DNA from: a virus
Strand: one strand, 5' to 3'
IMG/VR virus record: IMGVR_UViG_3300045996_001542
Span: 1-53,077 of that record
Length of the DNA stretch: 53,077 bases
A program made the position numbers and the translations under genes. Under the pieces are notes generated by a model. The model was not told the DNA's origin, did not search any database, and saw only the letters and a program-made list of their open reading frames with translations. Positions 14,698 to 21,740 of this stretch are shown here, piece by piece (the first letter of the stretch is position 1; each line of letters begins with the position of its first letter).

Positions 14698-16347
14698 GTG
14701 GATTTCGAGATCCCCGATGACATCACCGCTCTTTCCGACGAAGACCTGGCGACCGCTCTTTCTGGCGCCCTGAGCGCGGCGCGCGCATTCGAGAACGAGG
14801 GCGACGACCTTACCGACGAGCAGGTCGAGCGCCTGGTCGCTCTGGCCGGCTTCGCCACCGCCGCCCGCCAGGCCCAGGCCGAGCGCGTCCAGGCTGCCGC
14901 CGACCGTGCCGACCGCGCCGCCGCGGCCCGTGCCGAGCTGGCCGAGCCGGAGCCCGAGCCGGAGCCCGAGCCCGCCGAAGAGCCCGAGCCGGAGCCGGAG
15001 CCCGCACCCGAGCCCGTCGCCGCCGGGGTCGCCGCATCCGCGCCGCGCGTCAGCGTCGTGACCCAGGCCACCGCCGCCACCGTCGGGCGCACCACCACCC
15101 CGGCCGTGCCGGCACGGGTCCTGCCCGCGCTGACCGCGTCGGCCGACGTGCCCGGCTACTCCACCGGCGGGAAGATCGACGACCTCACCGACATCGGTGA
15201 CGCCATGGTCTCCCGCATGCGGGGCCTGCCCACCGCGCGCCTGGGCGGCGACCAGGGCATCCGCACCCGCCACTCGGTGGCGAAGGTCGACCTGGGCCCC
15301 TCGCGTTCCGACGGCCTGATCCAGAACAACTACCGCGACGACAACGAGCTGCTGGTCGCCGCGTCCAAGGCGTCGCGCCTGCCGGGCGGTTCACTGACCG
15401 CGGCCGGCGGCTGGTGTGCGCCCTCGGAGACCCTGTACGACCTGTGCTCCATCGCGTCGACCGACGGGCTGCTGGACCTGCCCACGATCCAGGTCAACCG
15501 TGGCGGCATCCGGTTCACCAAGGCCCCCACGTTCGCGGACATCTACGCCGAGGCCGCCGGGTGGAACTACACCGAGGCCCAGGTCATCGCGGGCGTCACC
15601 AAGCCCTGCGCGGAGATCACCTGCCCGCCGTTCCAGGAGGTCCGGCTCAACGCCCTGGGCCTGTGCATCCGGGCACCTCTGCTGACCCAGGCCGCCTACC
15701 CGGAGCTGGTGCGGCACTGGATCGAGCAGCTGCTCATCGCCCACCAGCACATCGTGGACACCTGGCGGATCGGCGAGATCGTCGATGGCTCCACGGCGCT
15801 GGACGCCACCGGCGACTTCCAGACCACCGTGGACGGCATCGCGAAGCTGGAGCAGATCGCGAACTGGGTGCGCCAGTCCAGCCGCATGCCGTTCAACCAG
15901 GCCCTGGAGATGCTGGTCCCGTTCTGGTTCCGCACCACGGTCCGCGCGGACCTGGCCCGCCGTACCGGCGTCGACATGATCAACGTCTCCGACGCCACGA
16001 TCGAGGCCTACTTCTCGGCGCGCGGCATCGCCATCCAGTGGCTGTACAACTTCCAGCCGCTGGTCAACACCGCCGGCGTGGTGGACACGCCCGACGAGAT
16101 GAACGTCGTGGTCTACCCCTCGGGCGCCTGGGTGTCCGGCACCACCGACGTCATCAGCCTGGACGCGGTGTACGACTCCACGAGCCTGGCCGCCAACGAG
16201 TACACGGCGCTGTTCGCGGAGACCGGCGAGCTGATCGTGAACCCCTGCTTCGACTCGTACCTGATCACCCTGCCCACGTGCGCCAGTGGCCGCACCGGTG
16301 CCGCTGATCTGGCTACGTGCACCCTCAGCGCCGTCGAGGCGCCGTGA
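14698..16347 (+). CDS. Major capsid protein, HK97-like, with N-terminal scaffold-like region
   Basis: 549 residues from GTG 14698, preferred because GGAG lies 6 bases upstream and VDFEIPDDITALSDEDLA is how actinophage capsids of this type begin; ATG 14686 is the alternative. Residues about 1-125 are charged and helical with a Pro-Glu repeat (PEPEPEPEP), a built-in scaffold or delta domain likely removed by the protease upstream. The HK97-type body follows, including NYRDDNELLVAASKASRLPGG and a C-terminal half with VRADLARRTGVDMINVSD. It is Cys-rich for a capsid (WCAPSETLYDLCS, CAEITCPPF). Confidence 0.85.
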   Translation: MDFEIPDDITALSDEDLATALSGALSAARAFENEGDDLTDEQVERLVALAGFATAARQAQAERVQAAADRADRAAAARAELAEPEPEPEPEPAEEPEPEPEPAPEPVAAGVAASAPRVSVVTQATAATVGRTTTPAVPARVLPALTASADVPGYSTGGKIDDLTDIGDAMVSRMRGLPTARLGGDQGIRTRHSVAKVDLGPSRSDGLIQNNYRDDNELLVAASKASRLPGGSLTAAGGWCAPSETLYDLCSIASTDGLLDLPTIQVNRGGIRFTKAPTFADIYAEAAGWNYTEAQVIAGVTKPCAEITCPPFQEVRLNALGLCIRAPLLTQAAYPELVRHWIEQLLIAHQHIVDTWRIGEIVDGSTALDATGDFQTTVDGIAKLEQIANWVRQSSRMPFNQALEMLVPFWFRTTVRADLARRTGVDMINVSDATIEAYFSARGIAIQWLYNFQPLVNTAGVVDTPDEMNVVVYPSGAWVSGTTDVISLDAVYDSTSLAANEYTALFAETGELIVNPCFDSYLITLPTCASGRTGAADLATCTLSAVEAP

Positions 16348-16352
16348 TTCCT

Positions 16353-16393
16353 CCCGTCCCCGCGCTTCAGGCGGCCCTGGGCGTGGGGACGGG
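16353..16393 (+). terminator. Hairpin after the capsid gene
   Basis: CCCGTCCCC / GGGGACGGG (9 bp) extended by CGC/GCG after a mismatch, starting 5 bases past the capsid stop. Probable terminator or mRNA stabiliser that sets capsid mRNA apart from downstream genes. Confidence 0.55.
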
Positions 16394-16426
16394 TTGGCCA
16401 TCTCCCACGAGAGGAGGTGAGGGCCG

Positions 16427-17188
16427 ATGGTGACTCTGGCACCTATCCGTGTCGAGCCGCCGACCGTTCGCCCCTACCTGGGGGGCCTGCTGTCGGTCGC
16501 CGACGTCGTCGACAACACCGACCCGCACGCCGGGATGGGTGTGGAGTACTACACCTACCTGTGCTCCCTGGGCGGTATCGCCCCGGGCATGTGCGAGGTG
16601 CCCGACGGCGTCACGTTCGACGCCACGAAGCGGTTCGAGTCCGGTGACCTGGTCACCGCTGCGCCGTTCGCGGTGTACGCGGGCATCCAGTGCGACCTGT
16701 TCGGCGCCCCGTACACCGGCCAGGTCACGGCGAAGCTGGCCGGGACCGAGGAGTACGCCGTGTCCCGGGCGTTCTTCCAGCAGCTGTTCCAGGGCGACAA
16801 CGACCCGGCGCCTGTGCAGGTCGCGACCGACCTGACCGACATCCCCGACGCGATCGGGGAGCTGGAGCAGTTCGCGGCCGTGGCGTACGCCGGGATGCCG
16901 GTCCTGCACATGAACCGGCGCACCGCCGCGAACGCGATCTCCTGCCACTCGGCCTTCCAGTCCCTGGACGGGACGTTGCTGACCGGTCAGGGGACCCCGA
17001 TCGCGAACGCGCCCGGCTACCCGGACGGCGTCATCTTCGTCACCGGCGCCGTGCACGGGTGGCGCACCCCCGTGCAGGTCTACGACGTGCCGGACACCAG
17101 CCAGAACAGCCACTACTCGCTGGCGGAGCGGATCTGGTCGATCGGCTCGGAGTGCTTCCTGGCCTACGCAGGGACCTTGCCGTCGTGA
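16427..17188 (+). CDS. Putative virion (head) protein, 253 aa
   Basis: ATG 16427 follows GAGGAGG. The product lacks membrane segments and begins with a beta-rich stretch (VTLAPIRVEPPTVRPYLGGLLSVADVV). It has several Cys residues (YLCSLGGIAPGMC, IQCDLFG, SCHSAF) and a YAVSRAFFQQLFQ helix. By position right after the capsid, with its own strong ribosome site and an intervening hairpin, it is probably made in quantity as a minor capsid or decoration protein. I do not recognise the family. Confidence 0.65.
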   Translation: MVTLAPIRVEPPTVRPYLGGLLSVADVVDNTDPHAGMGVEYYTYLCSLGGIAPGMCEVPDGVTFDATKRFESGDLVTAAPFAVYAGIQCDLFGAPYTGQVTAKLAGTEEYAVSRAFFQQLFQGDNDPAPVQVATDLTDIPDAIGELEQFAAVAYAGMPVLHMNRRTAANAISCHSAFQSLDGTLLTGQGTPIANAPGYPDGVIFVTGAVHGWRTPVQVYDVPDTSQNSHYSLAERIWSIGSECFLAYAGTLPS

Positions 17189-17460
17189 TCACCGTCGCCG
17201 AGGTCTACGTCGCCGGGCTCACCCAGGAAAACGCCCGGACCCTGATCGACCGCGCCCACGAGCTGGGGCTGCCGGCGTCGGTCGTGCGCACCGTGGACGG
17301 CGGCTTCATCGTCCCGACCGTAGTAGCGGAGGAATCCGACGCTACTCCTCCTACTCCTACCCCCGCCAAGGCCAAGCGCACCCCGGCGCGCAAGGCCAAG
17401 CCCCAGCCCCAGTCCGCCGAAGACACGACGGCGGACGCCGTCGCGAGCGAGGAGGGCTGA
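17185..17460 (+). CDS. Hypothetical protein with Lys/Pro-rich tail, 91 aa
   Basis: GTG 17185 overlaps the previous stop (GTGA). Residues 1-50 form a small alpha/beta unit (ITVAEVYVAGLTQENARTLIDRAHELGLPASVV). The rest is a disordered basic tail (AKAKRTPARKAKPQPQ) that might contact packaged DNA. The gene ends just before the leftward HNH gene. Role unknown; virion-associated by context. Confidence 0.6.
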   Translation: MITVAEVYVAGLTQENARTLIDRAHELGLPASVVRTVDGGFIVPTVVAEESDATPPTPTPAKAKRTPARKAKPQPQSAEDTTADAVASEEG

Positions 17461-17468
17461 TGGCTCAG

Positions 17469-18149
17469 TCAGGCGGCCTTCCGCTTCGCCCGGTGGCGCT
17501 CCTCGCGCTCGCGCTGGCAGACCCGGCACTGGCGTGTGCCGTTCTTGCGCACGTACGCGTCGGCCAGGTCGTGGCCCCTCTTGCAGGTGTCCCGGCGCGC
17601 CGCGAGGCGGGGAGTGGGGAGCGGCGCGAGGCCCTGCTCGATGAGGCGACGCCGCTCGCTGGCCTCCTTCACGTACTCATCTCGGCAGGCGCCGCAGTAC
17701 GGCGTCCGGTCCTTGCCAACGACGCGTCGCGCCTCAGCCATCAGGTGCAGCCCACGCTTGCACCGCTCCTGGGGGCCCGAGCCGGTCATGGACGATCCAC
17801 GGCTGTTTTGCCCGTAAGTCATCGCCGCCAGGTGGTCGGGGTTCACGCAGGCGCGGTGGGGGCAGGTGCGCCCGCCGGCGCACTCGCCTCTGGCGGAGGC
17901 CTCGTCGTGGCAGACGTGGCCGACGACCAGGCCCTCGGGGATAGGGCCGACGTGGTGCTCGTAGGAGACGACGTGGGCCAGGCGTCGATCACGCTTCCCG
18001 CCGACGAGGCCGTAGCCGGCGCCCGTCTTCCCGGCGGTGAAGGTCCAGCAGCCCCCAGCTGGGCTCCGCTCAACGCTGCGCATGACGCGCTCGATCAGGG
18101 GTACGGCCGCCAGTTCGGCGGACCTTCGAGTCGATGGCACGACCGGCAC
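17469..18149 (-). CDS. HNH homing-type endonuclease, antisense to the structural operon
   Basis: 226 residues from GTG 18149 (GGAAG 10 bases upstream). An HNH_3-type core spans about 30-105: GGCWTFTAGKTGAGYG, AHVVSYEHHVGPIPEGLVVGHVCHD, then CPHRACVNPDHLAAMT. The C-terminal half has two repeated CKRG-H..CxxC zinc units (CKRGLHLM...CGACRD and CKRGHDLAD...CRVCQRER), often seen in DNA-binding tails of such enzymes. Its orientation against its neighbours and its place between capsid and tail genes mark it as a free-standing mobile gene that probably spreads by cutting homologous phages lacking it. Confidence 0.8.
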   Translation of the reverse strand: MPVVPSTRRSAELAAVPLIERVMRSVERSPAGGCWTFTAGKTGAGYGLVGGKRDRRLAHVVSYEHHVGPIPEGLVVGHVCHDEASARGECAGGRTCPHRACVNPDHLAAMTYGQNSRGSSMTGSGPQERCKRGLHLMAEARRVVGKDRTPYCGACRDEYVKEASERRRLIEQGLAPLPTPRLAARRDTCKRGHDLADAYVRKNGTRQCRVCQREREERHRAKRKAA

Positions 18150-18182
18150 GATAACACGTCTTCCGGAAAGGACTGAGCCATT

Positions 18183-19127
18183 ATGGCCCTCTCGCGTTGT
18201 TTCACCCCCGTACGCGGTAACGCGATGCGGGTTGTTGCCCTGGACGGGTGTGGCGCACCCATCTACGGGGAGGACTCGGTCGGCGTGTCCGACGGGTTCG
18301 TGACCATCAGCTTCACCGCGAACACCGAAGAGGGCGAGGAGATCAGCGTCACCAACGCCGCTGGTCGTACCTGTGTGCGTGAGGTGCCGTGCCCGCAGTT
18401 CCTCGGGTACACGGTCGAGATCGAGTTCTGCAAGGTCGACCCGGCGGTGCTGGCGATCCTGACCGGTCAGGACGTCGAGATGGACGCGCAGGGCCTGGCG
18501 GCCGGGTTCCGGATGAACAGCGCCAACTCCGGGTGTGACCGGGCGTTCGCGCTCGAGATCTGGACCGGTACCCCCGGTGAGCGCTGCAACCCCGACGCGC
18601 CGCAGGACGCCTCCGCCGGCGGGTACCTGCTGCTGCCGTTCATGCAGGGCGGCATCTTCGGCGACTTCACGATCGAGAACGCCGCGATCAGCTTCACCGT
18701 GACCGGCGCGGCCACCAAGACCGGTGGCCTGTGGGGTGTGGGGCCGTTCGACGTCATCCTCGACGCCGCCGGCAACCCGGCCCCGCTCGCCGTGCCGATC
18801 GCGCCGGACGACCACCTGCTGGTGCGGTTCACCGAGGTCGCGCCCCCCGACGTGTTCTGCGGCACCATGCCGCTCCTGAACCCGGCCGATGAGGTGCTGA
18901 CGGGCGTGACCGACACCGCGGACGACCTGACGGTGACGTTCGCCGCGGAGCCGGCCGGTACCGACCCGTGGTGGGTCGACTTCGGCGACGGCACCTGGGA
19001 CTACTCGGCAGGCGGTGCGGACATCGTCCACACCTACGCCGCCGCGGGGACCTACGACTGGGTCGCCTACCGGGGCACCTCGCAGATCACCGGCCAGGTC
19101 GTCGTGACTGCGGCACTCGTCCCCTAG
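18183..19127 (+). CDS. Major tail protein with C-terminal PKD-like domain
   Basis: 314 residues. Residues about 1-225 fit actinophage tail-tube proteins (VEIEFCKVDPAVLAILTGQ, FALEIWTG, ISFTVTGAATK). The last 75 residues form a PKD/Ig-like beta domain (WWVDFGDGTWDY, DIVHTYAAAGTYDWVAYRG), probably displayed on the tail surface and helping to hold host carbohydrate. The gene lies before the connectors rather than after them. A strong terminator follows, fitting a highly expressed product. Confidence 0.8.
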   Translation: MALSRCFTPVRGNAMRVVALDGCGAPIYGEDSVGVSDGFVTISFTANTEEGEEISVTNAAGRTCVREVPCPQFLGYTVEIEFCKVDPAVLAILTGQDVEMDAQGLAAGFRMNSANSGCDRAFALEIWTGTPGERCNPDAPQDASAGGYLLLPFMQGGIFGDFTIENAAISFTVTGAATKTGGLWGVGPFDVILDAAGNPAPLAVPIAPDDHLLVRFTEVAPPDVFCGTMPLLNPADEVLTGVTDTADDLTVTFAAEPAGTDPWWVDFGDGTWDYSAGGADIVHTYAAAGTYDWVAYRGTSQITGQVVVTAALVP

Positions 19128-19136
19128 GCAACGAGG

Positions 19137-19169
19137 TGGCCCCTACCTCCTGCGGCGAGGTAGGGGCCA
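19137..19169 (+). terminator. Terminator after the major tail gene
   Basis: Perfect 13-bp stem TGGCCCCTACCTC / GAGGTAGGGGCCA, 7-base loop, starting 9 bases after the stop codon. Confidence 0.7.
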
Positions 19170-19253
19170 GTAGTCCTCGCATCTGCCTACCGAGCGACAC
19201 ATGAAGACCACTTCTCGATTCTACGGGCAACTCGCGAAGGAGGGGGAGCGGTC

Positions 19254-20099
19254 ATGAGTGAGCCACCGGTCATGCCTGCCCCGGCTTCCTACTGCGTCCC
19301 GGTCGACTGGTCCTGCGCCGCCCAGGGGTTCCTGGACAGCTTGGACGCGGGGGTCCAGGCGAAGGCGGAGGCCCTGGCCGGCGCCACCCTGTGGGCGCTG
19401 ACCGCGCACCAGGTGGGCGGGTGCCCGATCGACCTGCGCCCCTGTGCACAGGGGTGCGGGCAGGCTTCCAGCTACCTGGAGGCCCCCGTGCTCTCCGGCA
19501 CGGCCTCGGCTCTGGGGGGCCGGGTCGGGCCGTGGTGGGCACACATCGAGCAGGGGCAGTGGGTCAACACCACCTGTGGGTGCACGACCGACTGCTCCTG
19601 CTCGGTCGTGCCCGAGGTGCGTCTGCCCGCCCCGGGCTTCGTGCACGAGGTGCGGCTGGACGGCGAGGTGCTGGACGGCGCGGCATGGCGCGTCGATGAC
19701 GGGACCCGCCTGGTGCGTATCGACGGCGAGGCCTGGCCCAAGTGCCAGGACATGGCCGCCGCGCCCGACGCGGCCGGGTCGTTCGTCGTGTCCTGGTCGG
19801 CGGGGTCACCCCCGGACGGGCTGGTCGCCTGGGCGGCCGGGCTGCTCGCGGTCGAGTACGCCAAGGCGTGCATGGGCCAGTCCTGCGGCCTGCCGGACGG
19901 CGTCACCTCCGTGTCCCGGCAGGGCGTGTCCTGGGAGATCTCGACCAGCATCTTCGACGAGGGCCTGACGGGCATCCGTGAGGTCGACGCCGTGGTGCGG
20001 ATCTACAACCCGTACGGGCTGCGCACCCCGCCGTCGGTGTGGACCCCGTCCTCCCGCCCCCGGGCCACCACCCAGTACGGGGTGGTGACGCCGCCGTGA
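19254..20099 (+). CDS. Head-tail connector (adaptor-like) protein
   Basis: 281 residues from ATG 19254. The first gene after the tail-tube terminator and first of three coupled connector genes. It has N-terminal helices (QAKAEALAGATLWALTAHQ), a Cys-rich loop (CGCTTDCSC), beta segments and a C-terminal VRIYNPYGLRTPP..WTP motif characteristic of actinophage head-tail adaptors. It would bind under the portal ring. Confidence 0.65.
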   Translation: MSEPPVMPAPASYCVPVDWSCAAQGFLDSLDAGVQAKAEALAGATLWALTAHQVGGCPIDLRPCAQGCGQASSYLEAPVLSGTASALGGRVGPWWAHIEQGQWVNTTCGCTTDCSCSVVPEVRLPAPGFVHEVRLDGEVLDGAAWRVDDGTRLVRIDGEAWPKCQDMAAAPDAAGSFVVSWSAGSPPDGLVAWAAGLLAVEYAKACMGQSCGLPDGVTSVSRQGVSWEISTSIFDEGLTGIREVDAVVRIYNPYGLRTPPSVWTPSSRPRATTQYGVVTPP

Positions 20100-20626
20100 G
20101 CGCACCACCGGTCGACGACCTCCTGGTCGAGGACACGGTCGCCTGGCCCGTGCTGGTGGGCCTGGTCGACTGCCTGTGCGCCGAGGTGGTCACCGCCGGC
20201 CTGCCCCCGACCTGCATCTGCTCCCCGATGCCGGGGGAGGCCGTCGCCACCGACTACGTCACCCCGGAGCAGGGCATGGCGTGGGTGCGGGTGGCCTCGG
20301 TGTACCCGTCGGGGACCTTCCCCGGCCAGGACCAGGGCGCCAGCGGGTGCCTGATGCCGATGGCGGTGCAGCTCGAGGTCGGAGTCTTGTACTGCGCCCC
20401 GGTCACCGAGGGCCGCTCCAGCACCCCGCCCGGCCTGGGCGCGATGTTCGACTCCACGCGCCTGCAGATGGCGGCGATGGCCGCGATGCTGCGCGCGATC
20501 GAGTGCTGCCTGGGCAACGCCAGCGCCAAGGGCGTGTCCCTGGGTGCCTACACACCGGCGGGTCCCGAGGGCGCGGTCGTGGGCGGCACGTGGCAGGTCA
20601 CCGTCGCCGAGGGGGTGGTGCGCTGA
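20096..20626 (+). CDS. Putative head-tail connector or tail terminator
   Basis: 176 residues from GTG 20096, overlapping the previous stop. Compact alpha/beta protein with many cysteines (CLCAE, CICSPMPG, CCLG) and a central AWVRVASVYPSG strand. Position between the adaptor and the HK97 gp10-like gene points to the head-closure or tail-terminator slot; the exact role cannot be settled by eye. Confidence 0.55.
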   Translation: MSAPPVDDLLVEDTVAWPVLVGLVDCLCAEVVTAGLPPTCICSPMPGEAVATDYVTPEQGMAWVRVASVYPSGTFPGQDQGASGCLMPMAVQLEVGVLYCAPVTEGRSSTPPGLGAMFDSTRLQMAAMAAMLRAIECCLGNASAKGVSLGAYTPAGPEGAVVGGTWQVTVAEGVVR

Positions 20627-21069
20627 TGGCCTCACGCCGCCGTGTCCGGGTGCACCCCGACGCGATCAGGTCCCTGTGGTTCCCCGGCGGCGGCGTGTAC
20701 CGGTACACCGGGCGGTTCCGCCGCTCGCTGGAGTACCAGGTGCGCATCGCGGCACCCAAGCGGACCGGGACGCTGCGCCGCTCCGTCGGTTCCGACCGGC
20801 GCGGCACCAACCAGTTCGGCAACCGCGTCACCGTCTGGGCTGCGGCCCGGCACGCGAGGTGGGTGGCGCTGGGCACCAACGGCAAGACGATGCCGCCCGG
20901 CCGGGCCATGAAGCTCTACGCCCCGCCGCGTCCGGTGGCCGCCGCGCGCGGTCGCCGCGACTGGACCGCAACCATCGGCCGGCTGACCAAGAGCGTGGAC
21001 GGCCAGAGGCCGAACAACTTCCTCCAGGACGGGCTGAACCGCGCCATGACGATCCACCGGCTGCGTTAG
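20626..21069 (+). CDS. HK97 gp10-like tail completion/connector protein
   Basis: 147 residues from ATG 20626 (TGATG overlap). It has a basic N-terminus, a helix (YRYTGRFRRSLEYQVRIAAPKRTGTLRRSV) with the APKRTGTLRRS motif typical of gp10-like neck/tail-completion proteins, and an ARWVALGTNGK strand-turn. It would lock the tail tube to the head connector. Strongly basic throughout. Confidence 0.7.
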   Translation: MASRRRVRVHPDAIRSLWFPGGGVYRYTGRFRRSLEYQVRIAAPKRTGTLRRSVGSDRRGTNQFGNRVTVWAAARHARWVALGTNGKTMPPGRAMKLYAPPRPVAAARGRRDWTATIGRLTKSVDGQRPNNFLQDGLNRAMTIHRLR

Positions 21070-21111
21070 GCGGCCGGATGCACACCACCAACCAGAAAGA
21101 AGGGGCCGCGC

Positions 21112-21561
21112 ATGGTCAAGGAGTTCGCGCTCGCGCTGGAGCGAGAGATGAACGACGACGAGGAGGAGGAGCTACTGCCGTTCAAGATCCAGGGCGACGA
21201 CACCCAGCTGTACGCGATGACGCCGACCGAGGCGGACATCGCGCTGGTCGCCGGGGCGATGTCGCAGTACGCGGAGGACGGGGAGAAGGCCGTCGCGATC
21301 CTCGACCTGTTCTGGTCGCTGATGGACCCCCCCACGGCGCGGCACCTGCGCCGCCGGCTGCGCGACCGGTCCGACCGGTTCCAGCTCGCGGACGTCATGA
21401 ACGTGCTGGAGTGGATCGTCGAGGAGCGCACGGGACGCCCTACGAAGCCGTCGTCCGGCTCCACGGCATCGCAGCCGAGCACTGGGGCACGATCGACGGC
21501 GAACTCGCGGCGCAAGGCATCAACGCGCTCGCGCTCCCCCCAGATCGCTTCTGCAACCTGA
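21112..21561 (+). CDS. Tail assembly chaperone, short form (gpG-like)
   Basis: 149 residues from ATG 21112. Acidic helical N-terminus (DDEEEELLPFKIQGDD), ALVAGAMSQYAEDGEKAVAILDLFWSLM, then RLRDRSDRFQLADVMNVLEWIVEERTG; this order directly before the tape measure identifies the chaperone. After about residue 110 the frame turns into a low-complexity Ser/Thr/Arg tail, while the -1 frame becomes protein-like, the usual sign that a fraction of ribosomes shift frame. Confidence 0.75.
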   Translation: MVKEFALALEREMNDDEEEELLPFKIQGDDTQLYAMTPTEADIALVAGAMSQYAEDGEKAVAILDLFWSLMDPPTARHLRRRLRDRSDRFQLADVMNVLEWIVEERTGRPTKPSSGSTASQPSTGARSTANSRRKASTRSRSPQIASAT

Positions 21562-21737
21562 TCTACGCCTGGTGCCTGCCCCGCCTGGAGCACAAGGAGG
21601 GTGCCCGGGAGAAGTTCAACACCCAGCTGGAGGCCCCGCTGGGTGGGCAGGCCGACACGCGGATGCGTCGCGCCCCCAAGGACCACACGGACTCGCTGCG
21701 GCAGATGGCGGCCTGGTCCCAGACGGTAGGGGGGTGA
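21112..21737 (+). CDS. Tail assembly chaperone, frameshifted long form (gpGT-like)
   Basis: A -1 shift near 21432-21441 joins the short form to the frame ending at 21737, which continues YEAVVRLHGIAAEHWGTIDG and LIYAWCLPRLEHKEGAREKF, good folded sequence with no start of its own. Candidate slip points are GGGA (21432-21435, Gly codon GGA to GGG) and CCCT (21438-21441, Pro codon CCT to CCC). Long and short forms together fold the tape measure during tail assembly in lambda-like phages. The shift site itself is inferred. Confidence 0.65.
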
Positions 21738-21740
21738 CAC

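Noticed and set aside
14935-15020. Pro-Glu repeat of the capsid gene as a functional DNA repeat.
   Set aside because: GAGCCC/GAGCCG codon runs are explained by a low-complexity scaffold linker; there is no phasing or dyad beyond the protein repeat.
17460-18176. Plus-strand open frame of 238 codons opposite the HNH gene.
   Set aside because: It is the mirror of a convincing HNH protein and has no recognisable domain; the minus-strand reading has all catalytic motifs.
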